Counted from the stretch's first letter, positions 26,931-36,028 are shown. The stretch is 64,000 nt of DNA from DSNY01 sp040752195 (GCA_040752195.1 JBFMFC010000012.1:1-64000); one strand, 5' to 3'. Made by a program: numbers and translations. Notes: generated by a model not told the origin, from the letters alone.

Positions 26931-28079
26931 ATGCCGCTGTCGCGCATCATCATGTTCGTCGTCCTGTCGCACACCGCCTTCGGCGCGGCGCGAGTGACGG
27001 CGTCGCTGTACGCACTGGCCCACAAGGCGTCGGCCTTCACCGTCGGCGTGCTGATGGCGCTGTTCGCGCTCGTGCCGATGCTGCTCGCGATGCGCGCCGG
27101 CCGCTGGCTCGACGCGGTCGGCCCGTGGAAGCCGCTGGCGACCGGGACGGCGCTGATGGCCGCCGGCGTGCTGCTGCCTGCGGCGTTTCCCTACGAGGTG
27201 GCGGACATCGGTCCGCTGCTCGTGGCCTGCGCGCTGACCGGCACGGGCTTCATGCTGCTGCAGATGACCGTGCAGCAGATCGTCGGCCACCAGGCCGCGC
27301 CTGAGAACCGCGCGGCCGCGTTCTCCGTGCTGGCCCTCGGTTTCTCGACGTCGAGCCTGATCGGCCCGATCGCCAGCGGCGTGCTGATCGACACGCTCGG
27401 CCATCGCGCGGCGTTCGCCGCGACGTTCCTGTCGCTCGCCGCGGCGGGGGCGCTGCTCGCGCATCACCGCCGCGATCTGCCGTCGCGCCAGGCGCCGGCG
27501 TCGTCGGGCAACGACAAGCCGATGTTCGAGTTGCTGCGCCACCGCGACATCCGGAACGTGTTGATCGCCAGCGGTCTGGTCTCGATGGCGTGGGACCTGC
27601 AGACGTTCATGATCCCCGTCTATGGCACGGGCGTCGGGCTGTCGGCTTCGGAGATCGGGCTCGTGCTCGGCAGCTTCGCTGCGGCCACCTTTGCGATCCG
27701 ACTGGCGATGCCGCGCATCACGCGCACGTACCGCGAGTGGCAGGTGCTGACCTTCACGCTGTTCACCGGCTGCGTGGCGTTCGCGCTGATCCCGCTGTTC
27801 GAGCGGCTGCTGCCGCTCGCGGCCGCGACATTCCTGCTCGGCCTCGGGCTCGGCGCGGCGCAGCCGAACGTGATGTCGCTGATCCACGCGCGTTCGCCGT
27901 CCGGCCGGGTCGGCGAGGCGCTGGGCCTGCGCACCACGATCATGAACGGCAGCCACGTCGTGCTGCCGCTCGTCTTTGGCGCCTTCGGCTCGGTCGTCGG
28001 TGCCGCTGCCGTGTTCTGGACGATGGCCACGCTGCTCGGCGCCGGCGGCACCGCAGCCTACCGGCGGCTGCGCGCATAA
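26931..28079 (+). CDS. Major facilitator superfamily transporter
   Basis: A 382-aa membrane protein of about twelve helices. It carries the MFS loop 2-3 pattern (AMRAGRWLDAVGPWKPL) and a second-half repeat (YREWQVLTFTLFTG). The ATG at 26931 is 18 nt after a TAAACT box (26908-26913), which may be the -10. There is no clear substrate. It lies directly ahead of the ChaC-like gene. Confidence 0.83.
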   Translation: MPLSRIIMFVVLSHTAFGAARVTASLYALAHKASAFTVGVLMALFALVPMLLAMRAGRWLDAVGPWKPLATGTALMAAGVLLPAAFPYEVADIGPLLVACALTGTGFMLLQMTVQQIVGHQAAPENRAAAFSVLALGFSTSSLIGPIASGVLIDTLGHRAAFAATFLSLAAAGALLAHHRRDLPSRQAPASSGNDKPMFELLRHRDIRNVLIASGLVSMAWDLQTFMIPVYGTGVGLSASEIGLVLGSFAAATFAIRLAMPRITRTYREWQVLTFTLFTGCVAFALIPLFERLLPLAAATFLLGLGLGAAQPNVMSLIHARSPSGRVGEALGLRTTIMNGSHVVLPLVFGAFGSVVGAAAVFWTMATLLGAGGTAAYRRLRA

Positions 28080-28103
28080 CCCGCAACGGCGCAGCCGAAC
28101 GCC

Positions 28104-28754
28104 ATGCCTGACGCGCTGCCGATCACGAACCTGGCGAACATGCCCCGGCTGTCGCCGCACGAACTGGCGCAGTCGCTCGCGACCACGCTCGCGCACTGGC
28201 ACGGTCTCGAGCCGCTCTGGGTGTTCGGCTACGGCTCGCTGATCTGGAATCCGGAGTTCGATTTTGATCGCCGCGTGCCCGCGCGCGTCTACGGCTATCA
28301 CCGCAAGCTGTGCCTGCGCTCGGTGCGCAACCGCGGAACCCCCGAGTGCCCCGGGCTGGTCGCAGGGCTGGACCGCGGCGGCTCGTGCGCAGGCATCGCC
28401 TACCGCGTCCCGGCCGACAGCGTGCGCGCGCAGTTCGCGCGGCTGTGGGAGCGCGAGATGGTGATGGGTTCGTACGCGCCGCGCTGGCTGCACGTGCGCC
28501 GGCTCGACGGCGAGGGCGGGCTGACCGCGCTCGCCTTCGTCGTTCGGCGCGATGCGCCGAACTACTGCGGGCGGCTCGGCGAGCGCGAGATCATCGACGT
28601 GCTCGCCCGCGCCTGCGGCTGCTTCGGAACGAGCCTCGACTACCTGCTGCGCACCGTCGAAGGCCTGCGCGCCGAGGGGCTCACCGACCCGCACCTGGAG
28701 CGGCTCGCGCAGCGCGCGCAGCGGCTGCTCGGCGGTGCCCGCGCGCGCGGCTAG
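28104..28754 (+). CDS. ChaC-type gamma-glutamylcyclotransferase
   Basis: A 216-aa enzyme of the ChaC family, which cleaves glutathione to 5-oxoproline and Cys-Gly. Diagnostic segments are VFGYGSLIWNPEFDF, RVYGYHRKLCLRSVRNRGT, and the catalytic Glu region LWEREMVMGSY. The start could also be the ATG at 28140, since the first 12 residues are not conserved. Its TAG stop is shared with a -10-like TAGACT that may drive pdxH. Confidence 0.88.
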   Translation: MPDALPITNLANMPRLSPHELAQSLATTLAHWHGLEPLWVFGYGSLIWNPEFDFDRRVPARVYGYHRKLCLRSVRNRGTPECPGLVAGLDRGGSCAGIAYRVPADSVRAQFARLWEREMVMGSYAPRWLHVRRLDGEGGLTALAFVVRRDAPNYCGRLGEREIIDVLARACGCFGTSLDYLLRTVEGLRAEGLTDPHLERLAQRAQRLLGGARARG

Positions 28755-28757
28755 ACT
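28752..28757 (+). promoter_or_regulatory. Putative -10 box of pdxH
   Basis: TAGACT starts in the stop codon of the ChaC-like gene and ends 9 nt before the pdxH ATG. No Shine-Dalgarno lies between, so transcription could start 2-3 nt before the ATG. Confidence 0.35.
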
Positions 28758-28766
28758 GCGCGCGCC

Positions 28767-29402
28767 ATGAAGAACATCGCGCAGATCCGCACCGACTACA
28801 AGCGCGGTGCGCTCGACGAGGAGCACGCCGACGCCGATCCGATCCGCCAGTTCGCGCGCTGGTGGGACGAAGCCGTCGCCGCGGAAGCGCTCGAAGCCAA
28901 CGCGATGACGCTCGCCACCGCCGACGCGCACGGGCGGCCGAGCGCCCGCATCGTGCTGCTGAAGGGCTTCGATTCGAACGGCTTCGTTTTTTACACCAAC
29001 TACGAGAGCCGTAAGGCGCAGGAGCTCGCGGAGAATCCGCGCGCGTGCCTGCTGTTTTTCTGGGCCGAACTCGAGCGGCAGGTGCGGATCGACGGCGACG
29101 TCGAGCGCACGAGCGCCGAGGAGTCGGACGCGTACTTCGCGAGTCGCCCGCTCGCCAGCCGCATCGGCGCATGGGCTTCGCCGCAGAGCCGGCCGATCCC
29201 GAGCAAGGCGTGGCTGCTCGCGCGCGCGGCCGAAATGGGCGTTCGCCACGGGCTGCACCCTGCGCGTCCGCCGCACTGGGGCGGGTTTCGCGTTCGGCCG
29301 CACGCGATCGAGTTCTGGCAGGGGCGCCCTTCGCGGTTGCACGACCGATTGCTCTACACGCGCAGCGACGAAGGCTGGACGCGCACGCGGCTCGCGCCAT
29401 GA
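28767..29402 (+). CDS. pdxH: Pyridoxamine 5'-phosphate oxidase
   Basis: A 211-aa FMN enzyme that oxidises pyridoxine/pyridoxamine 5'-phosphate to pyridoxal phosphate. Signatures are the FMN-binding ARIVLLKGFDSNGFVFYTNY, SRKAQELAENPRACLLFFW, and the C-terminal PxxWGGFRVRPHAIEFWQG with RLAP end. Length is typical (about 215). It serves the PLP enzymes of this window (GcvP, KynU, decarboxylase). Confidence 0.96.
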   Translation: MKNIAQIRTDYKRGALDEEHADADPIRQFARWWDEAVAAEALEANAMTLATADAHGRPSARIVLLKGFDSNGFVFYTNYESRKAQELAENPRACLLFFWAELERQVRIDGDVERTSAEESDAYFASRPLASRIGAWASPQSRPIPSKAWLLARAAEMGVRHGLHPARPPHWGGFRVRPHAIEFWQGRPSRLHDRLLYTRSDEGWTRTRLAP

Positions 29403-29474
29403 CGCCGCGGCCGCGTCTTAGCGCCTGCGGGCTAGGCCGTCCGACGCCGCGCCGTGCCGCCCTGCAACCGTAGC

Positions 29475-29480
29475 TAGAAT
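29475..29480 (+). promoter_or_regulatory. Putative -10 box of the first response regulator gene
   Basis: TAGAAT at 29475-29480 predicts a start near 29487 and a leader of about 20 nt with GGGGGC before the ATG at 29507. Confidence 0.35.
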
Positions 29481-29506
29481 CGGGCCTTCTCTGACGGGGG
29501 CACCCC

Positions 29507-30178
29507 ATGGGCGAAGAGATCATCTCGGTCATCATCGTCGAGGACGAACCGGAGTTCAGGCGACGTTTCGCGCAGATCGTCGAGAACGAACCCACCATGC
29601 GGCTCGTCGGCGTGGCCGCCAACAAGCGCGAGGCGCAGGCGCTGATCGACAAGGAGAACTTCGACGTGATGATGATCGATCTCGGTCTGCCCGACGGCAG
29701 CGGGATCGACCTGATCCGCAGCGTCAGCCAGAAGAAGCCCGACGTCGACATCATGGTGGTCACGGTCTTCGGCGACGAACAGCACGTCGTCTCGTCGATC
29801 GAAGCGGGCGCAACGGGCTACATCCTGAAGGACTCGACGCCGGCTGACGTGATCTCGTGCATCCGCCTGCTGCGCGCCGGAGGCTCGCCGGTCAGTCCTG
29901 TCGTCGCGCGCAGCGTGCTGCGCGCGATCCGCAACCGCATGGGGCCGAGCGCGCCGACGCGCGTGGCCAACCCGGAGTCCAATCCGCTGTCGGCGCGCGA
30001 AACCGAGATCCTGCAGCTTCTCGCCAAGGGCATGAGCTTCAACGAGATCGGCGAGATCCTCGGCATTTCGCCGCACACGGTCACCGCGCACATCAAGAAG
30101 ATCTACCGCAAGCTGGCGGTGCACTCGCGCGGCGAAGCGGTCTACGAGGCGACCCAGATGGGTCTGCTCAAGAGCTGA
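29507..30178 (+). CDS. NarL/FixJ-type response regulator
   Basis: A 223-aa two-domain regulator. The receiver has acidic residues VEDEPEF, phospho-acceptor Asp58 (MMIDLGLPDGSG) and Lys108 (GYILKDS). The LuxR-type HTH reads LSARETEILQLLAKGMSFNE, then ISPHTVTAHIKKIYRKL. The kinase gene follows 8 nt after its stop, so they form a two-component pair. A close paralog lies at 54045. Confidence 0.92.
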   Translation: MGEEIISVIIVEDEPEFRRRFAQIVENEPTMRLVGVAANKREAQALIDKENFDVMMIDLGLPDGSGIDLIRSVSQKKPDVDIMVVTVFGDEQHVVSSIEAGATGYILKDSTPADVISCIRLLRAGGSPVSPVVARSVLRAIRNRMGPSAPTRVANPESNPLSARETEILQLLAKGMSFNEIGEILGISPHTVTAHIKKIYRKLAVHSRGEAVYEATQMGLLKS

Positions 30179-30186
30179 CGCGGCGC

Positions 30187-32115
30187 GTGTCCGCGATCGC
30201 GAACGCCCCGTCCCCCGCGCGATACGCGCTGCGCCTGGCAGCGACGCTCGCGCTGCTCGCGCTGCTCGCCGCCGGGCCCGCGCGCGCGGTCGTCGTCACG
30301 ACGGTCGAGTGGACGCCGACCGCGGTGGGCGAGCTGCCCGCATCCGATGCGCAGTGGACCCGCTTCGACCTGCCGCTGCGCTGGTCCGCCGGCGAGGCGA
30401 CCGCGCTGCAGGGCGTGGCGTTGCGAATGAAGTTTCGGCTCGCGGCCCCGCCCACCGAGGCATGGGCCGTGCTGCTCGGCGAAGCCGCCAACGGCGGCCG
30501 CGTCAGCGTCAACGGCCGCTTCATCGGCGCGATCCGCATGCCCGATGCGCGCTCGCACGTGCGCTGGCGCCGCCCGCACCTGCTCGCGATCGATCCGTCG
30601 CTGCTCGTCGCCGGCGAGAACGTACTGCTGGTGCAGACCGCCTACCGCGGCGGGACGCACGTGTTCGCCGGCGTGGAGGTCGGATCGCTCGCGCAGATGT
30701 CGGCGCGCTATGAAGAACAGTTCTTCCAGTCGTACACGCTGACCTGGATCGGCGCGACGCTGGCGGCGGTCATCACGCTGCTGTTCGGCGTGCTGTGGCT
30801 GCGGCGGCCCGAGCCGCTGCTCGCGCTGCTTGCCGTCGCGGCGGCGCTGTGGATCCTGCGCTCGAGCTACTTCGTGATCGAAACGATGCCGCTTGCGCTG
30901 CGCTTCTGGCTGCGACTCGCGTACTACACGGCGAGCGGCGGCTTCGCGGCGGTGATGACGATGGCGCTGCTGCGGCTGTCGGGGCGGCGCGAGCCGCGCG
31001 ACCTCTGGCTCGTGCTCGGCTACGCGGCGATCGGTCCGCTGCTGCTCGCCGTGACCGCGCAGCGCGCCGCACCGTACATCGAGCAGCTGTGGATGCCCGG
31101 GCTCGTCGTGATGGCCGGCATCGGCTTCGGCTACGCGGTCGCGCAGCGCGCGCGCCGGCGCGAAGCGCCGCCGCTGGTACTGCTCGCCGCGATGGCGCTG
31201 ACGCTGGCCGCCGCCGTGCATGACTTCATGCTTTGGCGCGGGGTGACGCTGTTTAGCGGCACGCTCGCGCTGCACTGGGCCGGACCGCTGCTGCTGATCG
31301 CGCTGGCCACGCCGCTGGTGGACCGCTTCGTGCGGATCCTGCGCGAAGCGGAGACTGCGCGCGCCGAGCTCGAAACGCGCGTTCGCGAACGCGAACAGCT
31401 TCTGAAGCGCAACTTCGAGCGGCTGCGCGAAAGCGAACGCCTGCAGGCCACCGCGCAGGAGCGCCAGCGCATCATGCAGGACATGCACGACGGGCTGGGC
31501 TCGCAACTGCTGTCGTCGCTGATGCTGGTCGAGCGCGGAGCGGTCACCCAGGAGCAGGTCGCGCAGATCCTGCGCGAGTGCATCGACGACATGCGGCTGG
31601 CGATCGATGCGCTCGCCTCCGAGGACGCGGGGCTGCTGTCGGCGCTCGGCAACCTGCGCTTCCGCATGGAACCGCGCCTGCGCGCCGCCGGCATCGAGCT
31701 GGCCTGGGACGCGCGCGGGCTACCGGAAGAAATCGACATCAACCCGGATGCCGTGCTGCCGATCCTGCGCATCGTGCAGGAGGCGCTGACCAACGCGCTG
31801 AAGCACAGCCGCGCGCGGGCGGTGCACGTCGTGCTCGCGATGGACCACGGCGGCGACTCCCAGTGGCTGAACATCCGCGTCACCGACAACGGTCGCGGCA
31901 TCACCGAGGAGCGCGTCGGCGGCCGTGGCCTGCTGAACATGCGCAACCGCGCCAGTCGCATCGGCGCGCAACTGAAGCTGGAAACCGTGCCGGGCGCCGG
32001 CACGATGGTGCAGCTCGTCTACCGGCTCGAACCGCAGAGCGCGACGACGACCACGCGGATGTCGCAGCTGCCGCTGAACACTGAAGCGATCATCGAGCGC
32101 GCCCGACAGATCTGA
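30187..32115 (+). CDS. 7TM sensor histidine kinase (HisKA_3 type)
   Basis: A 642-aa membrane kinase. A signal peptide is followed by a periplasmic jelly-roll-like 7TMR-DISM sensor (about 30-170; WAVLLGEAANGGRVSVNGRF), seven transmembrane helices (about 175-395), a coiled coil, the HisKA_3 phosphorylation box RQRIMQDMHDGLGSQLLSSL, and a HATPase domain (NALKHSRARAV; TDNGRGI; GGRGLLNMRNRA). The GTG at 30187 is the first usable start; no ribosome-binding site is clear, so coupling to the response regulator is likely. The signal is unknown. Confidence 0.87.
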   Translation: MSAIANAPSPARYALRLAATLALLALLAAGPARAVVVTTVEWTPTAVGELPASDAQWTRFDLPLRWSAGEATALQGVALRMKFRLAAPPTEAWAVLLGEAANGGRVSVNGRFIGAIRMPDARSHVRWRRPHLLAIDPSLLVAGENVLLVQTAYRGGTHVFAGVEVGSLAQMSARYEEQFFQSYTLTWIGATLAAVITLLFGVLWLRRPEPLLALLAVAAALWILRSSYFVIETMPLALRFWLRLAYYTASGGFAAVMTMALLRLSGRREPRDLWLVLGYAAIGPLLLAVTAQRAAPYIEQLWMPGLVVMAGIGFGYAVAQRARRREAPPLVLLAAMALTLAAAVHDFMLWRGVTLFSGTLALHWAGPLLLIALATPLVDRFVRILREAETARAELETRVREREQLLKRNFERLRESERLQATAQERQRIMQDMHDGLGSQLLSSLMLVERGAVTQEQVAQILRECIDDMRLAIDALASEDAGLLSALGNLRFRMEPRLRAAGIELAWDARGLPEEIDINPDAVLPILRIVQEALTNALKHSRARAVHVVLAMDHGGDSQWLNIRVTDNGRGITEERVGGRGLLNMRNRASRIGAQLKLETVPGAGTMVQLVYRLEPQSATTTTRMSQLPLNTEAIIERARQI

Positions 32116-32224
32116 GCGGCCTCGGGCGCGCTTGCGCCGAATCCTCGGCGGCGCACCTGTCGAATCGGCACTTCCTCCGCGCGCGCGTGGCGCTTAAGGT
32201 GTGCTGCAACGGAGGTGAACCGGC

Positions 32225-32380
32225 ATGTCGCATCGGCAACGGCAATGGCTGCGACTCGCGGCGCTCGAAGTCGCGATCCTCGCGATCGGGCTCGGCTCGC
32301 TCGTTCTGCTCGACTACGCGCTCGAAGCCGCGCTCGACGCCGAGCTGCTCGCGGCAGGCATCGGGCTGGCGGCCGACTGA
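32225..32380 (+). CDS. Small single-pass membrane protein (51 aa)
   Basis: GGAGGTGA at 32211-32218 stands 6 nt before the ATG, the best Shine-Dalgarno in this region. The ORF encodes a basic N-terminus (MSHRQRQWLRL), one transmembrane helix (about 12-30, VAILAIGLGSLVLLDY) and an acidic/alanine-rich tail ending GLAAD. No family is recognised. It follows the sensor kinase by 109 nt on the same strand and could be a kinase accessory protein. Confidence 0.65.
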   Translation: MSHRQRQWLRLAALEVAILAIGLGSLVLLDYALEAALDAELLAAGIGLAAD

Positions 32381-32476
32381 AGCGGGTCCGCTTCGCACGC
32401 ACCGAACGTGCGACCGTCTTCCTCCCGGATGTGAAGGCGGGACCGACGGGGATTCCGGTACGGCGGCGCCGTTTCG

Positions 32477-32482
32477 TACACT
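32477..32482 (+). promoter_or_regulatory. Putative -10 box of the DUF72 gene, leaderless start
   Basis: TACACT ends 7 nt before the GTG at 32490, with no Shine-Dalgarno between; the predicted start base is next to the GTG. Confidence 0.35.
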
Positions 32483-32489
32483 GGCCGGC

Positions 32490-33542
32490 GTGAACCCGCG
32501 CGCCGGCGAATCGCTGTTCGAGGACGACGCAGAGCCGGCCGGCTCGCGTCCGGTCGGCCGCGGCACGGTGCAGCCGGCGGTCTTCTCCGACGACCTGCTG
32601 CGGCTCGGCCGTCAGCTTCCGCGCGGCGTCCACTTCGGCACTTCGTCGTGGGGCTTTCCGGGGTGGCGCGGGCTCGTTTACGGCGGCGACTACACGGAGG
32701 CGCAGCTTGCCCGGGACGGGCTCGCCGCGTACAGCCGCCATCCGGTGCTGCGCGCCGTGGGCATCGATCGCAGCTTTTACCAGCCGCTCGGCGCCGCGGA
32801 CTACGCGCGCTACGCCGCGCAGACGCCGCCCGGCTTCCGCTTCCTCGTCAAGGCGCCGGCGCGGCTGACCGATGCGGTGCTGCGCGGCGAACGCGGCGCA
32901 CCGGCCGCAGCCAATCCGGACTTCCTCGACGCGGTGCGGGCCGAGGAGGCGTTCGTGCGGCCCGCCGTCGAAGGGCTCGGCGACAAGGCGGGCGTGCTGC
33001 TGTTCCAGCTTTCGCCGCTGCCGCGCGAAGCCACACGCGGCGAGGCAGCGCACGCGACGATCGGACGAATCGGCGAGTTTTTCGCAGCGCTGCCGCGCGC
33101 GATCGACGATCGTGCGCCGACCTACGCGCTCGAGTTGCGCAACGCCGAGCTGCTGACGCCGCGCCTGGTTCGAACGCTGCGCTCCGTGGGGGCGCGCCTG
33201 TGCGTCGGCGTTCATTCGCGCATGCCCGCGGCCGCGCGCCAAAGCGCCGCGCTGCGCGCGATGGACGCTGCGCCGGACGAAGGCGACACCTGGAAACTGA
33301 AAGGACCTCTCGTGGTCCGTTGGAGCCTGCACGCGGGGCTGGCGTACGACGAGGCGAAGGCGCGCTACGCACCGTTCGACCGCCTGATCGACGTCGACAT
33401 CGCCACGCGCGGCGCCCTCGCGCACCTGGTCCACGTCGCGCTTCGCAGCGGGCAGGCGGCGTATGTGATCGTCAACAACAAGGCCGAGGGCAGCGCCCCG
33501 CTCACCTGCATCGAACTGGCACGCGCGGTGGTTGGCGTCTGA
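32490..33542 (+). CDS. DUF72 (YecE-like) protein
   Basis: A 350-aa TIM-barrel-like protein of the DUF72/YecE family. Recognisable blocks are VHFGTSSWGFPGWRGLVY, IDRSFYQPLGAADYARYA, FRFLVKAPARLTD, LLFQLSPLP and YALELRNAELLTPRL. It is longer than E. coli YecE (272) through an N-terminal extension and inserts. No enzymatic role is established. The chosen GTG is the first in-frame start after the TACACT box; the ORF extends upstream without start evidence. Confidence 0.8.
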   Translation: MNPRAGESLFEDDAEPAGSRPVGRGTVQPAVFSDDLLRLGRQLPRGVHFGTSSWGFPGWRGLVYGGDYTEAQLARDGLAAYSRHPVLRAVGIDRSFYQPLGAADYARYAAQTPPGFRFLVKAPARLTDAVLRGERGAPAAANPDFLDAVRAEEAFVRPAVEGLGDKAGVLLFQLSPLPREATRGEAAHATIGRIGEFFAALPRAIDDRAPTYALELRNAELLTPRLVRTLRSVGARLCVGVHSRMPAAARQSAALRAMDAAPDEGDTWKLKGPLVVRWSLHAGLAYDEAKARYAPFDRLIDVDIATRGALAHLVHVALRSGQAAYVIVNNKAEGSAPLTCIELARAVVGV

Positions 33543-33706
33543 ACGCGGCGGCCGGCACGTTTGCCCGAAATCAAAGTGAGCGGCACGAAAGCCTCGCATT
33601 CTTCGCTATTTGGAGCAGCACGGTGCCGCTTTAATGCAGCCGAGCGGAGCGCCGGTGCCACGCCGGCGATACGCGTTCCGATCGTGTTTCCATTGCGAGG
33701 TGCCCG

Positions 33707-34006
33707 ATGCCGTTCGACGCCAGCGCGCTGATTACGTACGCAGCGATCGTCGTGATCCTGATCTGTCTCGCCATGGTCGTGTCGCTGCGCAAGGGCGTTC
33801 CCGGCGGCGTGGTCGGCCGGCAGTGGCGCGTGCTGACCTTTCTGGTCGCATTGTTCACGGTCGGCTATCTGGTCGCACCGTTCTTCGCCGTGCTGCCGGT
33901 CGAGACGATGCGGCTGATCGTTTCGCTGATCTTCTTTTTCGGCGCGATCTACGTGCTGATCACCGTGCGGCTCGTCTACCGAGTGATCAAGGAACTCGCC
34001 GGCTGA
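33707..34006 (+). CDS. Small integral membrane protein
   Basis: A 99-aa protein with three predicted helices (LITYAAIVVILICLAMVV; LTFLVALFTVGYLVAPFF; LIVSLIFFFGAIYVLITV). GAGGTG precedes the ATG. The next gene begins 9 nt after its stop, so the two are probably an operon. No family function is known to me. Confidence 0.75.
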   Translation: MPFDASALITYAAIVVILICLAMVVSLRKGVPGGVVGRQWRVLTFLVALFTVGYLVAPFFAVLPVETMRLIVSLIFFFGAIYVLITVRLVYRVIKELAG

Positions 34007-34015
34007 CGGGAGCGC

Positions 34016-34522
34016 ATGACCGACCTGACGCCCGACCTGGTGCTCGCGAAGACGAGCAAGGGCACGCGCGAGATCGCAGAACGCCGCTTCGGACTCGACC
34101 TGCGCCTGCGCCGCGCGCTGATCCTCGTCGACGGCAAGGCGAGTCTGCGCGAGCTGATCCGCCGCGCCGCCGGCATTCCGGACTTCGTCGAGACCTTGCG
34201 AACGCTCGTCGAACACGGGTTCGTCGCACCCATCGACGGCCGCTTCGAGTCCGCGGACGGCGAAACGACGCGTCCGCTGATGCCGGATCCGGCACAGCCC
34301 GAAAGCGCGCACACGCCGCACGCACAGGTGATCGAGCTGGCGCGCCAGTTGCTCGGCGAGCACGCCGAGCGCATCGTCGCGCGGATCGAGTCCGGCGGCG
34401 CCGGTGCGGTCGAACTCGGCATGAGTGTCGACGCCTGCTACAAGCTGATCCGACTCACGATCGACGAGAAGAAAGCCGAGGACTTCCTGCGGCGCGCGCG
34501 GCGCATTCTGTCGGCGGGCTGA
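34016..34522 (+). CDS. Conserved hypothetical cytoplasmic protein
   Basis: A 168-aa soluble helical protein without signal peptide. The first half (LVLAKTSKGTREIAERRFGL, LRELIRRAAGIPDFVETLRT) looks like a small winged-helix or PilZ-associated regulatory module; the second half is helical with two Cys-free segments apart from DACYKLI. GGGAG precedes the ATG. It follows the small membrane protein by 9 nt. Function unknown. Confidence 0.7.
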   Translation: MTDLTPDLVLAKTSKGTREIAERRFGLDLRLRRALILVDGKASLRELIRRAAGIPDFVETLRTLVEHGFVAPIDGRFESADGETTRPLMPDPAQPESAHTPHAQVIELARQLLGEHAERIVARIESGGAGAVELGMSVDACYKLIRLTIDEKKAEDFLRRARRILSAG

Positions 34523-34721
34523 TCCGGTCTCACTCGTGTGCTTGCCGGCGCCGGTGCACGCGCCCGTCGGCGTCGACGGCGACGGCATCGACGTTCCTGC
34601 CGCGCAGGAACGCGCGCGCATCGGCCACGGGCCCGCGCGTCGCGCTCGTCGAACACGCCCCGGCGCGACCAATTGGACGTCGAACTGATCCAACGTCGTG
34701 CAGTGCCGCCGCCCCTCCGCG

Positions 34722-35294
34722 CTAGGCCGGCTTCTTGCGCTTCGCGGCGAAGGTCTTGCGGAACTTCTCGACCTTCGGCGCGACGACGAACATGCAGTAG
34801 CCCTGCGCCGGGTTGTGCTTGAAGTACTCCTGATGGTAGTCCTCGGCACGAAAGTAATTCGTCGCCGGGACGACCTGCGTGACGATCTCGCTTGCGTAGT
34901 GCGGCTGCGCCTCGGCGATCGTCTCTTCGGCGATGCGCTTCTGCTCGGGCGAGTGATAGAAGATCGCCGAGCGGTACTGCGTGCCGACATCGTTGCCCTG
35001 GCGGTTCAGCGTCGTCGGGTCGTGGATCGCGAAGAACACCTCGAGCAGCTCGCGGTACAAGATTCGCTTCGGATCGAACTCGATGCGGACGACTTCGGCG
35101 TGGCCGGTATCGCCGTCGCAGACCTGCCGGTAGCTCGGCCGCTCGACGTGCCCGCCGGCGTAGCCGGACTCGACGTCGACCACGCCCTCAAGCTCCTTGT
35201 ACACCGCCTCGAGGCACCAGAAGCAGCCGCCGGCGAGCGTGGCGAATTCGTGACCGGGGCGCGGCGCCTGCTGCAATGGATATCGGATCGACAT
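34722..35294 (-). CDS. msrA: Peptide methionine sulfoxide reductase A
   Basis: A 190-aa enzyme that reduces the S-epimer of methionine sulfoxide. The catalytic Cys24 lies in the canonical GGCFWCLEAVY; other signatures are VVDVESGYAGGHVERPSY, EVVRIEFDPKRI, FFAIHDPTTLNRQGNDVG. A C-terminal Cys (GYCMFVVAP) may resolve the disulfide. Length fits a stand-alone MsrA. No MsrB is fused or adjacent. Confidence 0.96.
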   Translation of the reverse strand: MSIRYPLQQAPRPGHEFATLAGGCFWCLEAVYKELEGVVDVESGYAGGHVERPSYRQVCDGDTGHAEVVRIEFDPKRILYRELLEVFFAIHDPTTLNRQGNDVGTQYRSAIFYHSPEQKRIAEETIAEAQPHYASEIVTQVVPATNYFRAEDYHQEYFKHNPAQGYCMFVVAPKVEKFRKTFAAKRKKPA

Positions 35295-35380
35295 GCCGTC
35301 TCCAGACCTGGCGATGCGCTTTCGTCGCGAAAACAGAGGGGAGCTTACCCGCGTGCGATCGCGACGGCACCGCCGGAAGC

Positions 35381-35405
35381 AAAAAGCCCCGCCGAGGCGG
35401 GGCTT
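35381..35405 (-). terminator. Terminator of the PEP-CTERM gene
   Basis: On the minus strand AAGCCCCGCC, TC loop, GGCGGGGC is followed by TTTTTGC; it starts 25 nt after the PEP-CTERM stop. Confidence 0.85.
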
Positions 35406-35429
35406 GCGGTCCGGGTCGAATGCGGTCGA

Positions 35430-35972
35430 TCAGAACTTGCGCCGGCGCATCAGCCCGAGCATCGCAAGGCCGAGCCCAAGCAGGCCGAGCAAGCCCGGTT
35501 CAGGGACGTCGTTCCCCCCTGTGATGCCGTACAGGTTTACGTGAGACAGCCCGCCGCCGCGTTCGAACACGTTGACGAACGTCCAGATGCCGGAGCTGAC
35601 ACCGTCGTTGAGCGCGTACACGAACCACTCGTCTGGTTTGTTGCCGGTTCCGAACTTGAATCCGATCGCGATCGAGTCGTACGCACCCCACAGCGCCGGA
35701 CTCAGCGTGAAAGTCCCCGTGTCGCCCGTCTGACTGAAACCGGCCTCGCCGATGAACGAATAGCCCGCACCGGGGCCGTTGATGAACAGGTCGTTCAGCG
35801 GATTGCCGGTCAGATTGCCCGTGCCTGCGTCCAAGCAGGCAGACACATAGCTGCTGTCGACCAGCATGTGGTTGAGCGTCGGGTCCTGACAGAGGATGTC
35901 CGCCGCGGAAGCGGTGCCCGCGATGTACAGCGACGCGACCAGACCGGCAGCGAGTTTCTTGCAGACCTTCAT
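35430..35972 (-). CDS. PEP-CTERM sorting-domain protein
   Basis: A 180-aa exported protein. It has an N-terminal signal peptide (about 1-23, cleaved near ASAADI) and a C-terminal PEP-CTERM tail: VPEPGLLGLLGLGLAMLG followed by MRRRKF, i.e. PEP motif, hydrophobic helix and basic end, recognised by an exosortase. The mature region is Gly/Asn/Thr-rich with two Cys. Such proteins are linked to exopolysaccharide and floc formation. No exosortase is encoded here. A sigma-54-like promoter and symmetrical upstream motifs precede it. Confidence 0.93.
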   Translation of the reverse strand: MKVCKKLAAGLVASLYIAGTASAADILCQDPTLNHMLVDSSYVSACLDAGTGNLTGNPLNDLFINGPGAGYSFIGEAGFSQTGDTGTFTLSPALWGAYDSIAIGFKFGTGNKPDEWFVYALNDGVSSGIWTFVNVFERGGGLSHVNLYGITGGNDVPEPGLLGLLGLGLAMLGLMRRRKF

Positions 35973-35999
35973 CGTCCTACCCAGCTCGTTGGATTGGTC

Positions 36000-36016
36000 T
36001 CGGGAAAGTTTCCCGA
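36000..36016 (-). promoter_or_regulatory. Palindromic operator-like site in PEP-CTERM leader
   Basis: TCGGGAAA-G-TTTCCCGA is a perfect 8-bp palindrome lying between the sigma-54 box and the ATG. Its half GTCGGGAAA recurs at 36108-36123. Confidence 0.5.
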
Positions 36017-36028
36017 CAAGGGTTCCTA

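Noticed and set aside
34523..34721. Possible remnant of a minus-strand gene (GRNVDAVAVDADGRVH-like C-terminus)
   Set aside because: The peptide is short, has no start or partner, and matches no family I can name; treated as noncoding.
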